From NCBI RefSeq assembly GCF_000411155.1, contig NZ_KE150266.1, positions 930,001 through 994,000 on the forward strand: DNA of 64,000 bases. The letters are read 5' to 3'. A program made the position numbers and the translations under genes. Of the stretch, positions 8,728 to 18,247 are shown in pieces; positions within the stretch are counted from its first letter, which is position 1, and each line of letters starts with the position of its first letter. The stretch is from Gleimia europaea ACS-120-V-Col10b (GTDB lineage Bacteria; Actinomycetota; Actinomycetes; Actinomycetales; Actinomycetaceae). The notes beneath the pieces were generated by a model. The model saw nothing but the letters and a program-made list of their open reading frames with translations. It made no database searches and was not told where the DNA came from.

Positions 8728-10880
8728 GACGTCTCATTCTCTTCGCCTCGCTTCACAATCGGGATGGCGCCCGTAACTGTTGGGCGTACGATCGTGCGAC
8801 GCGACGGGCGGACAGGCTCCTCAGACAACGGGATGAGGCCAGATGCGAAATCCTCTGCCAACCCCGACTCAAGGCGTGGCCTGCGCGTAGAAGCGTCATC
8901 CTCCTGGCGCTCATCAGCGCGGTGTAGCTCGTCGGGCTCGTCAATAATCCTCTGCTCAGGTATCCGATCCCAGTGAGGCAAGCCGATATCGCGGTCATTA
9001 ACAGACCTCATCTGTTGCGTCCTATCATCAGAGATTTGATGCTGCCCCGCAACAGGAGTTGACGCAGATGGAGCGGCCTGTGCTTCTCTTTGCTTTAGTG
9101 AAGGCCTCGTCGCTGACCCTTGGGAGGGGGCACGCGGAGGTAGCGGCATCCAGCGAGGTTTCGCCTTTGGTGCGGATTCCTCCTCCTCTAGAGAGGACAC
9201 CCAAGCGTCATGCCCATACCTCTGGCCATCAGTTGGCGTGGCATCCTCTTGGTTCACCTCGTTCCTTCTGCCCCCAGTGGGTTTGCGGGTTACATCCGCC
9301 TTCTTCCGAAAACGCATTTGCGGCAACACACTCGTCCTGCCGCTACTCTCCTCGCGCCCAACGCTAACGCCCAGTACGGTTGCGCGGAAGATCGCATCAT
9401 CACGGGCAGCGTCTTCAACCCACTGCGTTGCAACCTGTTCAATGTCCTGATCCGCGATTTCCGGCACCAAAACGTCCGCGCGGCCATAGCGGCCAACACG
9501 CGCATTCGGGTCGATCTGAAGCCAAGGCACCAGCACAAATGCACGCTCGTGGGCACGCGGATGCGGAAGTATAAGCTTTGGATCATCACTACGTAGCGAT
9601 CCGTACGTGATGATGTCGAGGTCCAGGGTACGCGGCCCCCAATGCTCAGTGCGCACGCGCCCAAACGCGTTTTCAATCATCTGCGTAGCATTGAGCAGAT
9701 CTAGCGGAGCCAGCGCGGTGCGTACCTGCGCGACGGCGTTGTAGTAGTCGGTCTGCGCCGCCTGACCGGGCGCGAGCATAGGCGCGGACCGGAACAGCGC
9801 CGACAAGCCAGTCACAGAAATATCCGGCATGGCATCGAGCATGAGGACGGCCTCTGCGAGTGTCTTCCACGGCGTTCCCATGTTGGCGCCCAGAGCAATT
9901 ATGGCGGTAACAGGCTCCGCCGGAGTTTTCGTCAGCCCCTCGTGATCTACATACGAGTCCATGAGCGTAGCGTGTAGCGGTGACGACAGGGAAGGCAGCG
10001 ATGGTTTAACCGATTTCGATACCGGACGCGGATCTCCTACCTGCCAGTCTTGCATGGACCGAGCAATGGGAGTGCAAGCTGGATTTTCCAGGTCTTGTTC
10101 CAGCTGCTTACGGTGAGTGGCAAGCCACTGTTCGCGCTCCGCGCGGCGTTTCGCTGTGTTCATCATCTGCGCGTGCAAGGGAGAATCCGAGTCCGTCAGC
10201 CGCGGTTCAGCCGCTACTGTAGTTTCAACCTTCGGCGTGCGCGTATTGGTGGGGCTAGGCTTTGCCTCGTGCTTCGCGCTCCGAGCAGGCCGGGGAACCT
10301 TTACCTCATTCTTTGACTTATCTGCCTTCAACTGGTCGTACACGCTACCTCGACGTTTAGGCAACGCGCTGACCTGGTGTTCTCGACCCACCTGGCCCGC
10401 AGAGTGCGCGTCAGCTGCGCTGCGCGTAACCGTTGGCTCAGCTTTTCCGCTCATAGCAAGCGATCCGACCGCAGACATTGCTAATCCGGGCTCAGAAGAA
10501 GTTTTGCGCGTGCGGCTGATGGTCACGGAAACATCAGAAAACTCAAGACCTATCGGAGCGTCAGGCTTGTGCACCACGACTTCAACAATTTGGACCACCT
10601 CATACATCAACACGACTTGAGCGATCCTCTGCGCGAGCGTCTCAATTAGCGAAACAGGCGGCCCGGCAAGGACTGCACTCACTTCGGAGGCAATCTCGGA
10701 ATAGTCAACCGTTTGGGTCAAATCATCGCCCCGCGCTGCGCGCCGCGTGTCCAGGTACATGATCACGTCAACAGTGAACTTCTGGCCCTCGCGGCGTTCA
10801 AACGCATAAACGCCATGCCGCCCAATGGTGGTGAGGCCCAAGATTTTGACTACGTCAAGGTCACTCTTACCGCGATCCAT
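8724..10880 (-). CDS. folB/folK: Dihydroneopterin aldolase / HPPK bifunctional protein with long disordered regions
   Basis: One frame of about 718 residues joins two folate enzymes. Residues 1-125 are dihydroneopterin aldolase (FolB: GRHGVYAFERREGQ, SLIETLAQRIAQ). Residues about 322-475 are 6-hydroxymethyl-7,8-dihydropterin pyrophosphokinase (FolK: IIALGANMGTPW and the signature GPRTLDLDIITYG). Between them lies a low-complexity linker of about 190 residues, and after FolK a Pro/Arg/Ser/Glu-rich tail of about 240 residues that looks disordered. FolB-FolK fusions are known in actinobacteria, but usually with short linkers. AGGGAGG precedes two adjacent ATGs at 10883 and 10880; the second has the better spacing. 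The gene follows folP by 31 bases and overlaps the DUF3180 gene. Confidence 0.9.
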   Translation of the reverse strand: MDRGKSDLDVVKILGLTTIGRHGVYAFERREGQKFTVDVIMYLDTRRAARGDDLTQTVDYSEIASEVSAVLAGPPVSLIETLAQRIAQVVLMYEVVQIVEVVVHKPDAPIGLEFSDVSVTISRTRKTSSEPGLAMSAVGSLAMSGKAEPTVTRSAADAHSAGQVGREHQVSALPKRRGSVYDQLKADKSKNEVKVPRPARSAKHEAKPSPTNTRTPKVETTVAAEPRLTDSDSPLHAQMMNTAKRRAEREQWLATHRKQLEQDLENPACTPIARSMQDWQVGDPRPVSKSVKPSLPSLSSPLHATLMDSYVDHEGLTKTPAEPVTAIIALGANMGTPWKTLAEAVLMLDAMPDISVTGLSALFRSAPMLAPGQAAQTDYYNAVAQVRTALAPLDLLNATQMIENAFGRVRTEHWGPRTLDLDIITYGSLRSDDPKLILPHPRAHERAFVLVPWLQIDPNARVGRYGRADVLVPEIADQDIEQVATQWVEDAARDDAIFRATVLGVSVGREESSGRTSVLPQMRFRKKADVTRKPTGGRRNEVNQEDATPTDGQRYGHDAWVSSLEEEESAPKAKPRWMPLPPRAPSQGSATRPSLKQREAQAAPSASTPVAGQHQISDDRTQQMRSVNDRDIGLPHWDRIPEQRIIDEPDELHRADERQEDDASTRRPRLESGLAEDFASGLIPLSEEPVRPSRRTIVRPTVTGAIPIVKRGEENETS

Positions 10881-10911
10881 CATGAGCCTCCCTTCTACCA
10901 ATCGTTCCAAA

Positions 10912-11757
10912 TTATTTCACAGATGCGCGATTCCACTGCTCGGCCGCGCGCAGGGCGGCCAAATTTCCCCTCGCTTCGTGAACCCGCACAGCCCACGGGC
11001 GCCACTTGGCGATCAGCGCGGTGAGGGCAACCGTCAGCTCATCCACATCCGCCAACTCGTCCGCACAGCCCTTAATGAAACGTTTCCGCGAGTGTCCAAT
11101 CAGAAACGGAAATGGGGATCTGGTAATCATTTCGTCAAGGCCACCCAGCAGCTGCCAGTTAGCCTCCATAGTTTTCGCAAACCCCAGGCCGGGATCCAGC
11201 ACGATCCGCTCCGGCTTCACTCCGGCGGCCAACACGGCCTCAACCTGGCGGTCAAGCTCGCCAAGCACCGTATCAACGCTACCAGTTTCGAGGATGTCCT
11301 CATCCGGCGCTCCGGGAAGGCCACGCCAATGCTGAATAATGCACACCGCGTCCGTTTCCGCCATAACCCGCGCCATCTGTGGATCCCAGCAGGCACCGGA
11401 CACGTCGTTAATGATGTGCGCGCCGGCCTCACACATTGCCTGCGCAGTTGCCGCGTGGACCGTATCTACAGACACCACCACGCCCTCGCCTACCAGCGCG
11501 CGCACCACATCCACGATGCGTGAGATTTCCTCACTGGCACTAATGCGCTTCGAGTTTGGCCGGGTAGATTCACCGCCCACATCAATAATGTCCACACCCT
11601 GGCTCACCAGTTCCAGACCGCGCGATACCGCCCGATCCGTAGCAAACCACTTTCCGCCATCCGAGAACGAATCCGGCGTTACATTCACAATGCCCATCAG
11701 CAGAGTGCGGCCCTCAGGTAGCGAAACGCCGTTGAATTGCGGAGCCAAGAAACTCAT
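10912..11757 (-). CDS. folP: Dihydropteroate synthase
   Basis: This enzyme of 281 residues condenses 6-hydroxymethyl-dihydropterin pyrophosphate with p-aminobenzoate, and is the sulfonamide target. Family motifs are clear: MGIVNVTPDSFSDGG near the N-terminus, GGESTRPN, VSVDTVHAATAQAM, IINDVSG, VLDPGLGFAKT and IGHSRKRFI. The frame is open further upstream, but the ATG at 11757 overlaps the folE stop as TAATG and gives the normal N-terminus. It sits between folE and folB/folK, so three consecutive steps of folate synthesis are encoded in order. Confidence 0.95.
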   Translation of the reverse strand: MSFLAPQFNGVSLPEGRTLLMGIVNVTPDSFSDGGKWFATDRAVSRGLELVSQGVDIIDVGGESTRPNSKRISASEEISRIVDVVRALVGEGVVVSVDTVHAATAQAMCEAGAHIINDVSGACWDPQMARVMAETDAVCIIQHWRGLPGAPDEDILETGSVDTVLGELDRQVEAVLAAGVKPERIVLDPGLGFAKTMEANWQLLGGLDEMITRSPFPFLIGHSRKRFIKGCADELADVDELTVALTALIAKWRPWAVRVHEARGNLAALRAAEQWNRASVK

Positions 11758-12326
11758 TACTTGCGCCCCTCCATCACCAAGGTCATGATTTCCTGGCGAG
11801 TTGCCGGCGAATTCATCACGCCGCGCAATGCCGACGTGACAGTCCACGAACCCGGTTTGCGCACGCCGCGCATAGTCATGCACATGTGTTCGGCCTCAAT
11901 AATCACGCAAGCGCCCTGCGGCTTCAGCTTAGTCACGAGAGCGTCCGCGATCTGCGATGTGAGGCGCTCTTGCACCTGCGGGCGACGTGCGTAGCCCTCC
12001 ACGAGGCGAGCCAGCTTAGACAGCCCCGTCACCGTGCTGTTAGCCGGGATGTAAGCCACATGTGCCTTGCCGTAGAACGGAAGCAGGTGGTGTTCACAAA
12101 CCGAATAAAAATCGATGTCGCGAACCAGCACCATCTCTTCGTGTTCCACCCGAAAATGCGTCTGCAGGTGGACGGACGGATCCTCTTCCAAACCGCCCAC
12201 GATCTCTGCCCAAGCCCGGGACATGCGCGCCGGAGTATCAACCAGGCCCTCGCGGGAAGGATCCTCCCCGATAGCTACCAGCAGGTCACGCACAGCTCGC
12301 TCAACACCAGCCGCGTCATAAGCCAT
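11757..12326 (-). CDS. folE: GTP cyclohydrolase I
   Basis: This enzyme of 189 residues opens the folate pathway by turning GTP into dihydroneopterin triphosphate. Zinc and catalytic residues appear in [17 protein letters not shown] and in MCMTMRGV; the C-terminal half contains the usual [12 protein letters not shown] helix. I place the start at the ATG at 12326, two bases after the ftsH stop; a longer frame to 12416 lies inside ftsH. Translation is probably coupled to ftsH upstream and folP downstream. Confidence 0.95.
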   Translation of the reverse strand: MAYDAAGVERAVRDLLVAIGEDPSREGLVDTPARMSRAWAEIVGGLEEDPSVHLQTHFRVEHEEMVLVRDIDFYSVCEHHLLPFYGKAHVAYIPANSTVTGLSKLARLVEGYARRPQVQERLTSQIADALVTKLKPQGACVIIEAEHMCMTMRGVRKPGSWTVTSALRGVMNSPATRQEIMTLVMEGRK

Positions 12327-12328
12327 GA

Positions 12329-14356
12329 CTATTCGCCCAGTCTTTCCTGCGGGCTTGGCTGTTGCGGGGTTTGCGGCTTCGCGGATGAATCCGAAACCCC
12401 CACCGGATCTCCCCACTTCGTCCCCTCAACCGCAGCATCCGCCTGGTAGTTCCACACCGGGCGCTCGGCCTGCTTAATGACGTCCTTGAAAATATCTTCA
12501 AGCTCGTTCTCAGTCAGCGTCTCTTCATCCAGCAGACGCTGAGCCAGATTGTCCAGCACGGAACGGTTGCGCGACAGAATCTGCCACGCCTCGCGGGCCG
12601 CATGATCAAGGAGCGCCCGCACCTCCTGATCAATCACCGCAGTGATCGCATCCGAAGTCTCGTGGCTTTGGCCTCCGCCCTGCGTAGCAAACGGCTCCGT
12701 GTCAGCAGTGCCAAGCTTCACCAGGCCCAAACGTTCAGACATGCCGTAGTCCGTAACCATTGCGCGAGCCGTAGCCGTGGCCTTCTCAATATCGTTTGAC
12801 GCGCCCGTAGACGGGTCTCGGAACACCAGCTCTTCTGCAACGCGGCCGCCCAACGCATACACGAGGTCATCCAACAACTGGTTGCGCGTCTTCGAGTAGC
12901 GATCTTCCGTGGGCATCACCATCGTGTAACCCAAGGCGCGCCCGCGCGGCAAAATCGTCACTTTCGTCACAGGAGCCGTGTAACGAAGCGCCGCAGCACA
13001 CAGGGCGTGACCGCCCTCGTGGTAGGCCGTGACAGCCTTATCGTGTTCGTTCATCACGAGCGTGCGCTTTTGCGGGCCCGCGATCACGCGATCAATGGCC
13101 TCATCCAAAGCTCGGTTATCAATTAGATCCGCATTTGAACGAGCCGTCAGCAACGCTGCCTCGTTAAGCACATTCGCCAGGTCAGCGCCCGTGAACCCCG
13201 GCGTGCGCTTCGCAATCTGATTCAAGTCCACATCCGCAGTCAAAGGCTTACCCTTGGCGTGAACCTTTAGAATTTCAAAGCGGCCTCGCATATCGGGAGC
13301 CTCAACCGCGATCTGACGGTCAAAACGGCCCGGACGAAGCAGCGCTGGATCAAGAATATCTGGGCGGTTCGTAGCCGCAATCATGAGGACGTTGGTGCGG
13401 TCATCAAAACCGTCCATCTCCACCAGCATCTGGTTTAGCGTCTGCTCCCGCTCATCGTTGCCACCACCAATGCCGGAGCCACGGTGGCGGCCCACCGCGT
13501 CGATCTCATCGACAAAAATGATTGCCGGAGCGGCCTTCTTCGCCTTATCAAACAGGTCACGAACGCGCGACGCGCCCACGCCCACGTAGAGTTCCATGAA
13601 CTCAGAGCCAGACATTGAGAAGAACGGCACATTAGCTTCGCCCGCAACCGCCTTTGCCAGCAACGTCTTACCGGTACCCGGAGGGCCATACAGCAACACG
13701 CCGCGCGGCACCTTTGCCCCCACCGCCGTGAACTTCTCGGGATGAGCCAGGAACTCGCGGATCTCCTGCAGCTCCTCCACCGCTTCGTCCTCGCCCGCAA
13801 CATCTGCGAACGTGACCTCCGGATTCTCGCGGTTAAACTCCTTTGCCCGTGACTGGGCAAAACCGCCCATCATCCGGCCACCCGCCGCACGCGTAGTCAG
13901 CCAATAGAAACCCGCCAACAACAGCAGGATCGGAATCATCAGCTGCAAAAGCGAACCAAATAGGCTTGGCTGCGGGTTCAAAACGTTATAGCCGGCCTTC
14001 GCATCTACTTTCTCCACCAGGCGGAGCACGCTCGGGCCCTGATCTTTTGAATACACGAAAGTGACCTGCTTACCGTGGTTCACTTCCCTGTCATCCTTTG
14101 AAGTCGGCTTATGCACGAAATCCTCAGTCAGCTTGAGCTCCACGCGCTGCGCCGGGTCATTCACCACCACGCGCTCAACCTTGTCAGAGCGTAGCAACTC
14201 CACGCCCTCATACGTCTCAATCTGCGCTGGCTGGAACAGTCTCCACACCATCCAACCAACCAGGAAGAAGATCAGCAGAGGCACCGCAATGGCAGCCCAA
14301 TTCGGCGAATCTTTCTTCTTCGACTTCGAATCCTTCTTGTGCACCGGTCGCTTCAC
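12329..14356 (-). CDS. ftsH: ATP-dependent zinc metalloprotease FtsH
   Basis: This membrane-bound AAA protease of 675 residues degrades damaged membrane and regulatory proteins. An N-terminal Lys-rich segment is followed by helix 1 ([19 protein letters not shown]), an external domain, and helix 2 near residues 135-153. The AAA module has Walker A GPPGTGKT, Walker [12 protein letters not shown] and the pore residues [15 protein letters not shown]. The zinc site is HEGGH, with the third ligand expected in the [17 protein letters not shown] region. The end is a Pro/Gln-rich tail. GTG start with an AAAGGG site. Placement between hpt and folE is common in actinobacteria. Confidence 0.97.
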   Translation of the reverse strand: MKRPVHKKDSKSKKKDSPNWAAIAVPLLIFFLVGWMVWRLFQPAQIETYEGVELLRSDKVERVVVNDPAQRVELKLTEDFVHKPTSKDDREVNHGKQVTFVYSKDQGPSVLRLVEKVDAKAGYNVLNPQPSLFGSLLQLMIPILLLLAGFYWLTTRAAGGRMMGGFAQSRAKEFNRENPEVTFADVAGEDEAVEELQEIREFLAHPEKFTAVGAKVPRGVLLYGPPGTGKTLLAKAVAGEANVPFFSMSGSEFMELYVGVGASRVRDLFDKAKKAAPAIIFVDEIDAVGRHRGSGIGGGNDEREQTLNQMLVEMDGFDDRTNVLMIAATNRPDILDPALLRPGRFDRQIAVEAPDMRGRFEILKVHAKGKPLTADVDLNQIAKRTPGFTGADLANVLNEAALLTARSNADLIDNRALDEAIDRVIAGPQKRTLVMNEHDKAVTAYHEGGHALCAAALRYTAPVTKVTILPRGRALGYTMVMPTEDRYSKTRNQLLDDLVYALGGRVAEELVFRDPSTGASNDIEKATATARAMVTDYGMSERLGLVKLGTADTEPFATQGGGQSHETSDAITAVIDQEVRALLDHAAREAWQILSRNRSVLDNLAQRLLDEETLTENELEDIFKDVIKQAERPVWNYQADAAVEGTKWGDPVGVSDSSAKPQTPQQPSPQERLGE

Positions 14357-14391
14357 GTAAGGACCCTTTCAAATAGCTTCGCGAAATTCTC

Positions 14392-14943
14392 TTAATTGTA
14401 AACGTGGGGAGCAAGAGTCCCAATGAACGGCAGGTTGCGGTACTTCTCCGCATAATCCAGGCCGTAACCAATCACAAACTCATTTGGAATATCGAAGCCC
14501 ACGTACTTCACATCAACTTCGACCTTAGCCGCCTCCGGTTTACGCAGCATCGTGGCGATCTCCACCGACGCCGGGCCGCGCGAGGACAGGTTCGACTTCA
14601 ACCAGGCAAGCGTGAGGCCCGAATCAATAATGTCTTCAACAATCAACACGTGCTTATCCGTCAGATCCGAATCAAGATCCTTTAAAATCCGCACAACACC
14701 CGAAGACTTCGTGCCCGAACCGTATGAAGACACAGCCATCCAATCCATTTCCAGCGGCGTAGAAATAGCGCGCGAAAGATCAGCCATCACCATAATCGCG
14801 CCACGCAAAACACCTACCAGAAGAATTTCCTTACCCTCGTAATCGCGATCAATCTCCGCCGCCATTTCTACCAGACGCGCATCGATCTGCTCCTTCGTGA
14901 ACAAAATCTTTTCGAGGTCAGAACCCATGTCGGATGCCTGCAT
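14392..14943 (-). CDS. hpt: Hypoxanthine phosphoribosyltransferase
   Basis: This purine-salvage enzyme of 183 residues makes IMP or GMP from hypoxanthine or guanine and PRPP. The PRPP-binding motif is VLIVEDIIDSGLTL; VGVLRGAIMVMADL and the C-terminal base-recognition segment VGYGLDYAEKYRNLP-like block (IGYGLDYAEKYRNLPFIG) are also present. The frame extends to 15048, but the ATG at 14943 has GGGAG six bases upstream and gives the family's usual length. It follows tilS by about 50 bases in the dacB-tilS-hpt-ftsH order typical of actinobacteria. Confidence 0.95.
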   Translation of the reverse strand: MQASDMGSDLEKILFTKEQIDARLVEMAAEIDRDYEGKEILLVGVLRGAIMVMADLSRAISTPLEMDWMAVSSYGSGTKSSGVVRILKDLDSDLTDKHVLIVEDIIDSGLTLAWLKSNLSSRGPASVEIATMLRKPEAAKVEVDVKYVGFDIPNEFVIGYGLDYAEKYRNLPFIGTLAPHVYN

Positions 14944-14993
14944 TTTCATCTCCCGTGAAAAGTTAGTGATTGGTACTTCCAGTCTTGCACAAA

Positions 14994-16133
14994 TCAGCTG
15001 GTTTTCATTATTTTTATCAGCCGGCGAACACGGCCTTCTCGCTTGCAATCCGCGCCCCCGTGTGCTTGCGGTTCACGACTGGGGGCACTGCCCGGACGTG
15101 ACTCCTGAACGCCCTCGGAACCCGGTTGGTTACGTCCCGATTCACGTTCGCGCCAAGCCTTGACACCGCCGGGCAAGTCAATCGGATCGCCCCCCTCGAA
15201 ACCTACAACCAACTTGTCGAGAGCACTAATGTGCGCTTGCGTGAGCGGCACCGCACCCGCGCGTTCCGCCGCATCCTTCAACACCCGCGAGCGCACCGCC
15301 AGTGGTAAGCCCGCCAGATCTTCAACCACCAGATCTTCACCCGGGAGCCAGCATCGGCTGGCCCACTCTTCCAGCGCGCTCGCATCCGCATCCAGAAGCT
15401 GCGCAGACCGCGCCAGTAGCGGCACGACATCGCGTCCGAGTGCTTCCCCCAGCGCGGGGATCACGCGATGACGTACCGCTACCCGAGGCAGAGGCCCCCC
15501 ATCCGCGCGCGCCCAACCACCCTGCAGACGGTTTGACGGATCCTGCACCGGCTCCAAACCGAGCTCAGCGCACATCCCCTCCGTGTCCCACCGCCGCACT
15601 CCGAGCAGCGGGCGAACCCACGTGCGCGAGGACGGCGCGTCCTCGCGCACTACCTCCCGCATTCCCGACAGCGACCGCGCGCCCGAACCCCTGCCCAACC
15701 CGAGCAGCACGGACTCCGCCTGATCGTCCATCGTGTGACCCAAAAACACCACCGCGCCCGCGCCCGAGTTTTCCCGTAACGCCAAGTAGCGCGCCTCGCG
15801 CGCCGCAGCTTCCACGCCCCCCTCGCTACGAACGTTTACGGTCACCACACGGGCCGCGATCCTCCAGCGTGCCAACACCTGGCGGGTTTGCTCCGCCTCC
15901 GCCGTAGACTCCGCACGCAACCCGTGATCCACAATCACCGCCCGCACGGCAGCTCCCAGTCGGCCTCCTAAATCGGCCACCGCAAACGTCAGGGCCAAAG
16001 AATCCGGGCCCCCCGAACAGGCCACCACCCACTCGCCCGCCTCTAAACCGTTGTCCTTCACCACGCTACGAAGCGCCAGCGTCACCGCCCTCGTATGCTG
16101 CGGCGGAGTGGAACTAATCAGTTGCGAAACCAT
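14994..16133 (-). CDS. tilS: tRNA(Ile)-lysidine synthetase
   Basis: This protein of 379 residues modifies the wobble cytidine of the AUA-reading isoleucine tRNA to lysidine. The PP-loop ATP-binding motif SGGPDS is near residues 40-45, with FLGHTMDDQAESVLLGLGRGSG and MREV typical of the family. It is the shorter actinobacterial form without a large C-terminal domain. The last 45 residues or so, after the usual GGVKAWRER, become a Gly/Ser/Pro/Glu-rich segment ending RRLIKIMKTS; this tail is atypical and may be disordered. Start ATG lies three bases after the dacB stop. Confidence 0.93.
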   Translation of the reverse strand: MVSQLISSTPPQHTRAVTLALRSVVKDNGLEAGEWVVACSGGPDSLALTFAVADLGGRLGAAVRAVIVDHGLRAESTAEAEQTRQVLARWRIAARVVTVNVRSEGGVEAAAREARYLALRENSGAGAVVFLGHTMDDQAESVLLGLGRGSGARSLSGMREVVREDAPSSRTWVRPLLGVRRWDTEGMCAELGLEPVQDPSNRLQGGWARADGGPLPRVAVRHRVIPALGEALGRDVVPLLARSAQLLDADASALEEWASRCWLPGEDLVVEDLAGLPLAVRSRVLKDAAERAGAVPLTQAHISALDKLVVGFEGGDPIDLPGGVKAWRERESGRNQPGSEGVQESRPGSAPSREPQAHGGADCKREGRVRRLIKIMKTS

Positions 16134-16136
16134 CAG

Positions 16137-17519
16137 CTACAACTTCGCGAGTGCAAGAGCAAAGTCGTCAATCGCTGGACGCGTGAACACCGCTCCTTCT
16201 TCCATTCCACTGGACTGCACGTGAAACGCCAACACGCGGCCCCGCTCCGTCACCACATAACCAGCCAGCGACGAAACCTCATCGAGCGTCCCCGTCTTGG
16301 CATACACACGCGTGCCCGCGAGGTCACCCTCAAAATGCTTATTCAACGTGCCCGAAAAATGCCCCACCGGCAAATCACGCACAATGTTAAAAGCGGCTGG
16401 CACACCCGCATCCTGCAGGTACAGCAGGGACTCCACGAGCGTTCGCGGACTCACCTTGTTCGCCACGTTCAACCCGGAACAATCCACCGCGCTCAGCCCG
16501 TCGGAGTACACGCCGGTATTTTTCACCTGCTCCACAAGATTTCGCGCGGCATCCTCCAGTGTTGATCCCGCGCCCTGCGCCACACTGCTCAACCGGCACA
16601 ACTGTTCGGCAAGCGTATTATCCGAATCCATCAGCATCATGCGTGTCATCTGCGAGATTGGAACGGAGTGCACCTGTGCAAGTAGCTCACCCTGCCCGTC
16701 ATACGGCTCGCTCGACGCCTCCAGCTCCACCTGCACGCCTGCACTATCCAACGCCTCCTGAAGCGTTTGCGCCACCTGCGTTGCCGGATCATCGTAATAG
16801 GGCTGGTACTCGCCCCCCGGCATCTGTCCGCGATCAATCGCGAAAGGAGCAACATGCCCCACCCAATCCTCCAAGCCATCCGTCAAAGCCTGCTCGCGTG
16901 TTGGCCCCTCAAAAATGTGCTCGTGAAACACCAGTTTTCCCGAGAAACGCTCGTTGCCCTCCAACGCCTTAGCTGTGGCGGTAGCCAAATCAGCCACACC
17001 GGCCCTACCATTCGCCTTCGGACCACCAACGCCCGCAACTAGAAGTAGATCGCCCTCACCCACTAGGTGAAGCGCTCCGGCCTTGTCAATGAAAACACGG
17101 GTGGCAAGAGTGGCGGCCGGATCCAAACTTTGCGCCGCGTTAATCGCCGTCAAAATTTTAATGGTCGAGGCCGGGGGCATCGGTGTCTGCCCATTTTCAT
17201 CGAGCAAAACCTCGCCGGTTAAAAGGTCCGCAACATACACGCCCGGTGTGAATTTTTGTTCCTTACCAGCCCGCTCCAACGCCTCCCATGCGGGTACAAG
17301 TTCACGAGGATCAACAGGTGGCGCATCCGCGGCCATCTGTGCACTAATAGCATCACCGAGCTGCACAGATTCCCCCAAAGGAGGCTCTTTACCAATAATC
17401 GGCTTTGTCTTAGTCAAGAAACCGGGCACAACATCGTTAAGATCGGCATAAACATATCCGGCTATGCACGCAATAGCTATGAAAACGCTTAGAATTACGG
17501 TAACAGTTCTTTTTAACAC
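16137..17519 (-). CDS. dacB: D-alanyl-D-alanine carboxypeptidase (PBP4/DacB family)
   Basis: This cell-wall enzyme of about 460 residues belongs to peptidase family S13. It has an N-terminal signal/anchor helix (VTVILSVFIAIACIAGYVYA), the active-site tetrad STIK (Ser118, Lys121), the second motif SDN in MDSDNTLAEQL, and the KTG box in YAKTGTLDE. It should trim or crosslink-edit peptidoglycan outside the membrane. The frame opens at 17534, but GGAGG sits five bases before the GTG at 17519, which I take as the start. It heads the minus-strand cluster and is divergent from ppa. Confidence 0.93.
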   Translation of the reverse strand: MLKRTVTVILSVFIAIACIAGYVYADLNDVVPGFLTKTKPIIGKEPPLGESVQLGDAISAQMAADAPPVDPRELVPAWEALERAGKEQKFTPGVYVADLLTGEVLLDENGQTPMPPASTIKILTAINAAQSLDPAATLATRVFIDKAGALHLVGEGDLLLVAGVGGPKANGRAGVADLATATAKALEGNERFSGKLVFHEHIFEGPTREQALTDGLEDWVGHVAPFAIDRGQMPGGEYQPYYDDPATQVAQTLQEALDSAGVQVELEASSEPYDGQGELLAQVHSVPISQMTRMMLMDSDNTLAEQLCRLSSVAQGAGSTLEDAARNLVEQVKNTGVYSDGLSAVDCSGLNVANKVSPRTLVESLLYLQDAGVPAAFNIVRDLPVGHFSGTLNKHFEGDLAGTRVYAKTGTLDEVSSLAGYVVTERGRVLAFHVQSSGMEEGAVFTRPAIDDFALALAKL

Positions 17520-17614
17520 GTGCCCTCCAGTCACTTGACATCCTAAGTGTAAAGCGTTTTTGATTGCCTTCTGTCAGGTAGTCTGGAGATCACACTTAGC
17601 GAAGGGAAGAAACA

Positions 17615-18103
17615 GTGGAATTCGACGTCACTATTGAGATTCCAAAAGGCAACCGTAATAAATACGAAGTCGACCACGAAACAGGGCGCATCCGCCTTGA
17701 CCGCATGCTGTTCACCTCAACGCGATACCCCGATGACTACGGTTTCATTGACGACACGCTCGGCGAGGACGGCGACCCGCTCGACGCACTAGTCATTCTT
17801 GAAGAACCCACTTTCCCCGGTTGCGTGATTCGTTGCCGCGCACTCGGCATGTTCCGCATGCGCGACGAGGCCGGTGGTGACGACAAGGTTATCTGCATCC
17901 CATCCGGAGACCAGCGCGCCTCTTGGCGCACAGAGATCGACGACATCTCTGAGTTCCATCGCCTTGAAATCCAACACTTCTTTGAGGTTTACAAAGACCT
18001 TGAGCCCGGCAAGTCCGTTGAAGGCGCACACTGGGTTGGCCGCGAAGAAGCAGAAGCGGAGATTCGCCGCTCCTACCAGCGCGCCAAGGACGCCGGCTTC
18101 TGA
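17615..18103 (+). CDS. ppa: Inorganic pyrophosphatase (family I)
   Basis: This soluble enzyme of 162 residues hydrolyses pyrophosphate to phosphate, pulling biosynthetic reactions forward. The metal-binding signature [10 protein letters not shown] is present, together with [20 protein letters not shown] and the [10 protein letters not shown] segment. Start GTG follows GAAGGGAAG. It is a single gene, divergent from dacB and ended by a very strong hairpin. The ppa-dacB-tilS-hpt order is conserved in many actinobacteria. Confidence 0.97.
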   Translation: MEFDVTIEIPKGNRNKYEVDHETGRIRLDRMLFTSTRYPDDYGFIDDTLGEDGDPLDALVILEEPTFPGCVIRCRALGMFRMRDEAGGDDKVICIPSGDQRASWRTEIDDISEFHRLEIQHFFEVYKDLEPGKSVEGAHWVGREEAEAEIRRSYQRAKDAGF

Positions 18104-18134
18104 ACCCGGCCACGCGCAGAGTAGCAGCGAGCAA

Positions 18135-18173
18135 AAGAAGGCGGTTCGCCCCGTGGGGGCGAACCGCCTTCTT
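18135..18173. terminator. Strong terminator between ppa and the NlpC/P60 gene
   Basis: A perfect 18-base stem (18135-18152 with 18156-18173) and a 3-base loop lie between two convergent genes. The stem starts with AAGAAGG and ends with CCTTCTT, so both strands carry some U-rich tail. It probably ends both transcripts. Confidence 0.85.
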
Positions 18174-18247
18174 GCAGTCTCTAATTGCTTACAAAGTAAA
18201 GCTTATCCTAGTTTCGTAACATTACCTAGTAGATTGAGCAACTCTTT

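Noticed and set aside
15302..15907. Plus-strand open frame of 201 codons inside tilS
   Set aside because: Pro/Arg/Ala-rich shadow of the TilS coding strand with no ribosome site.
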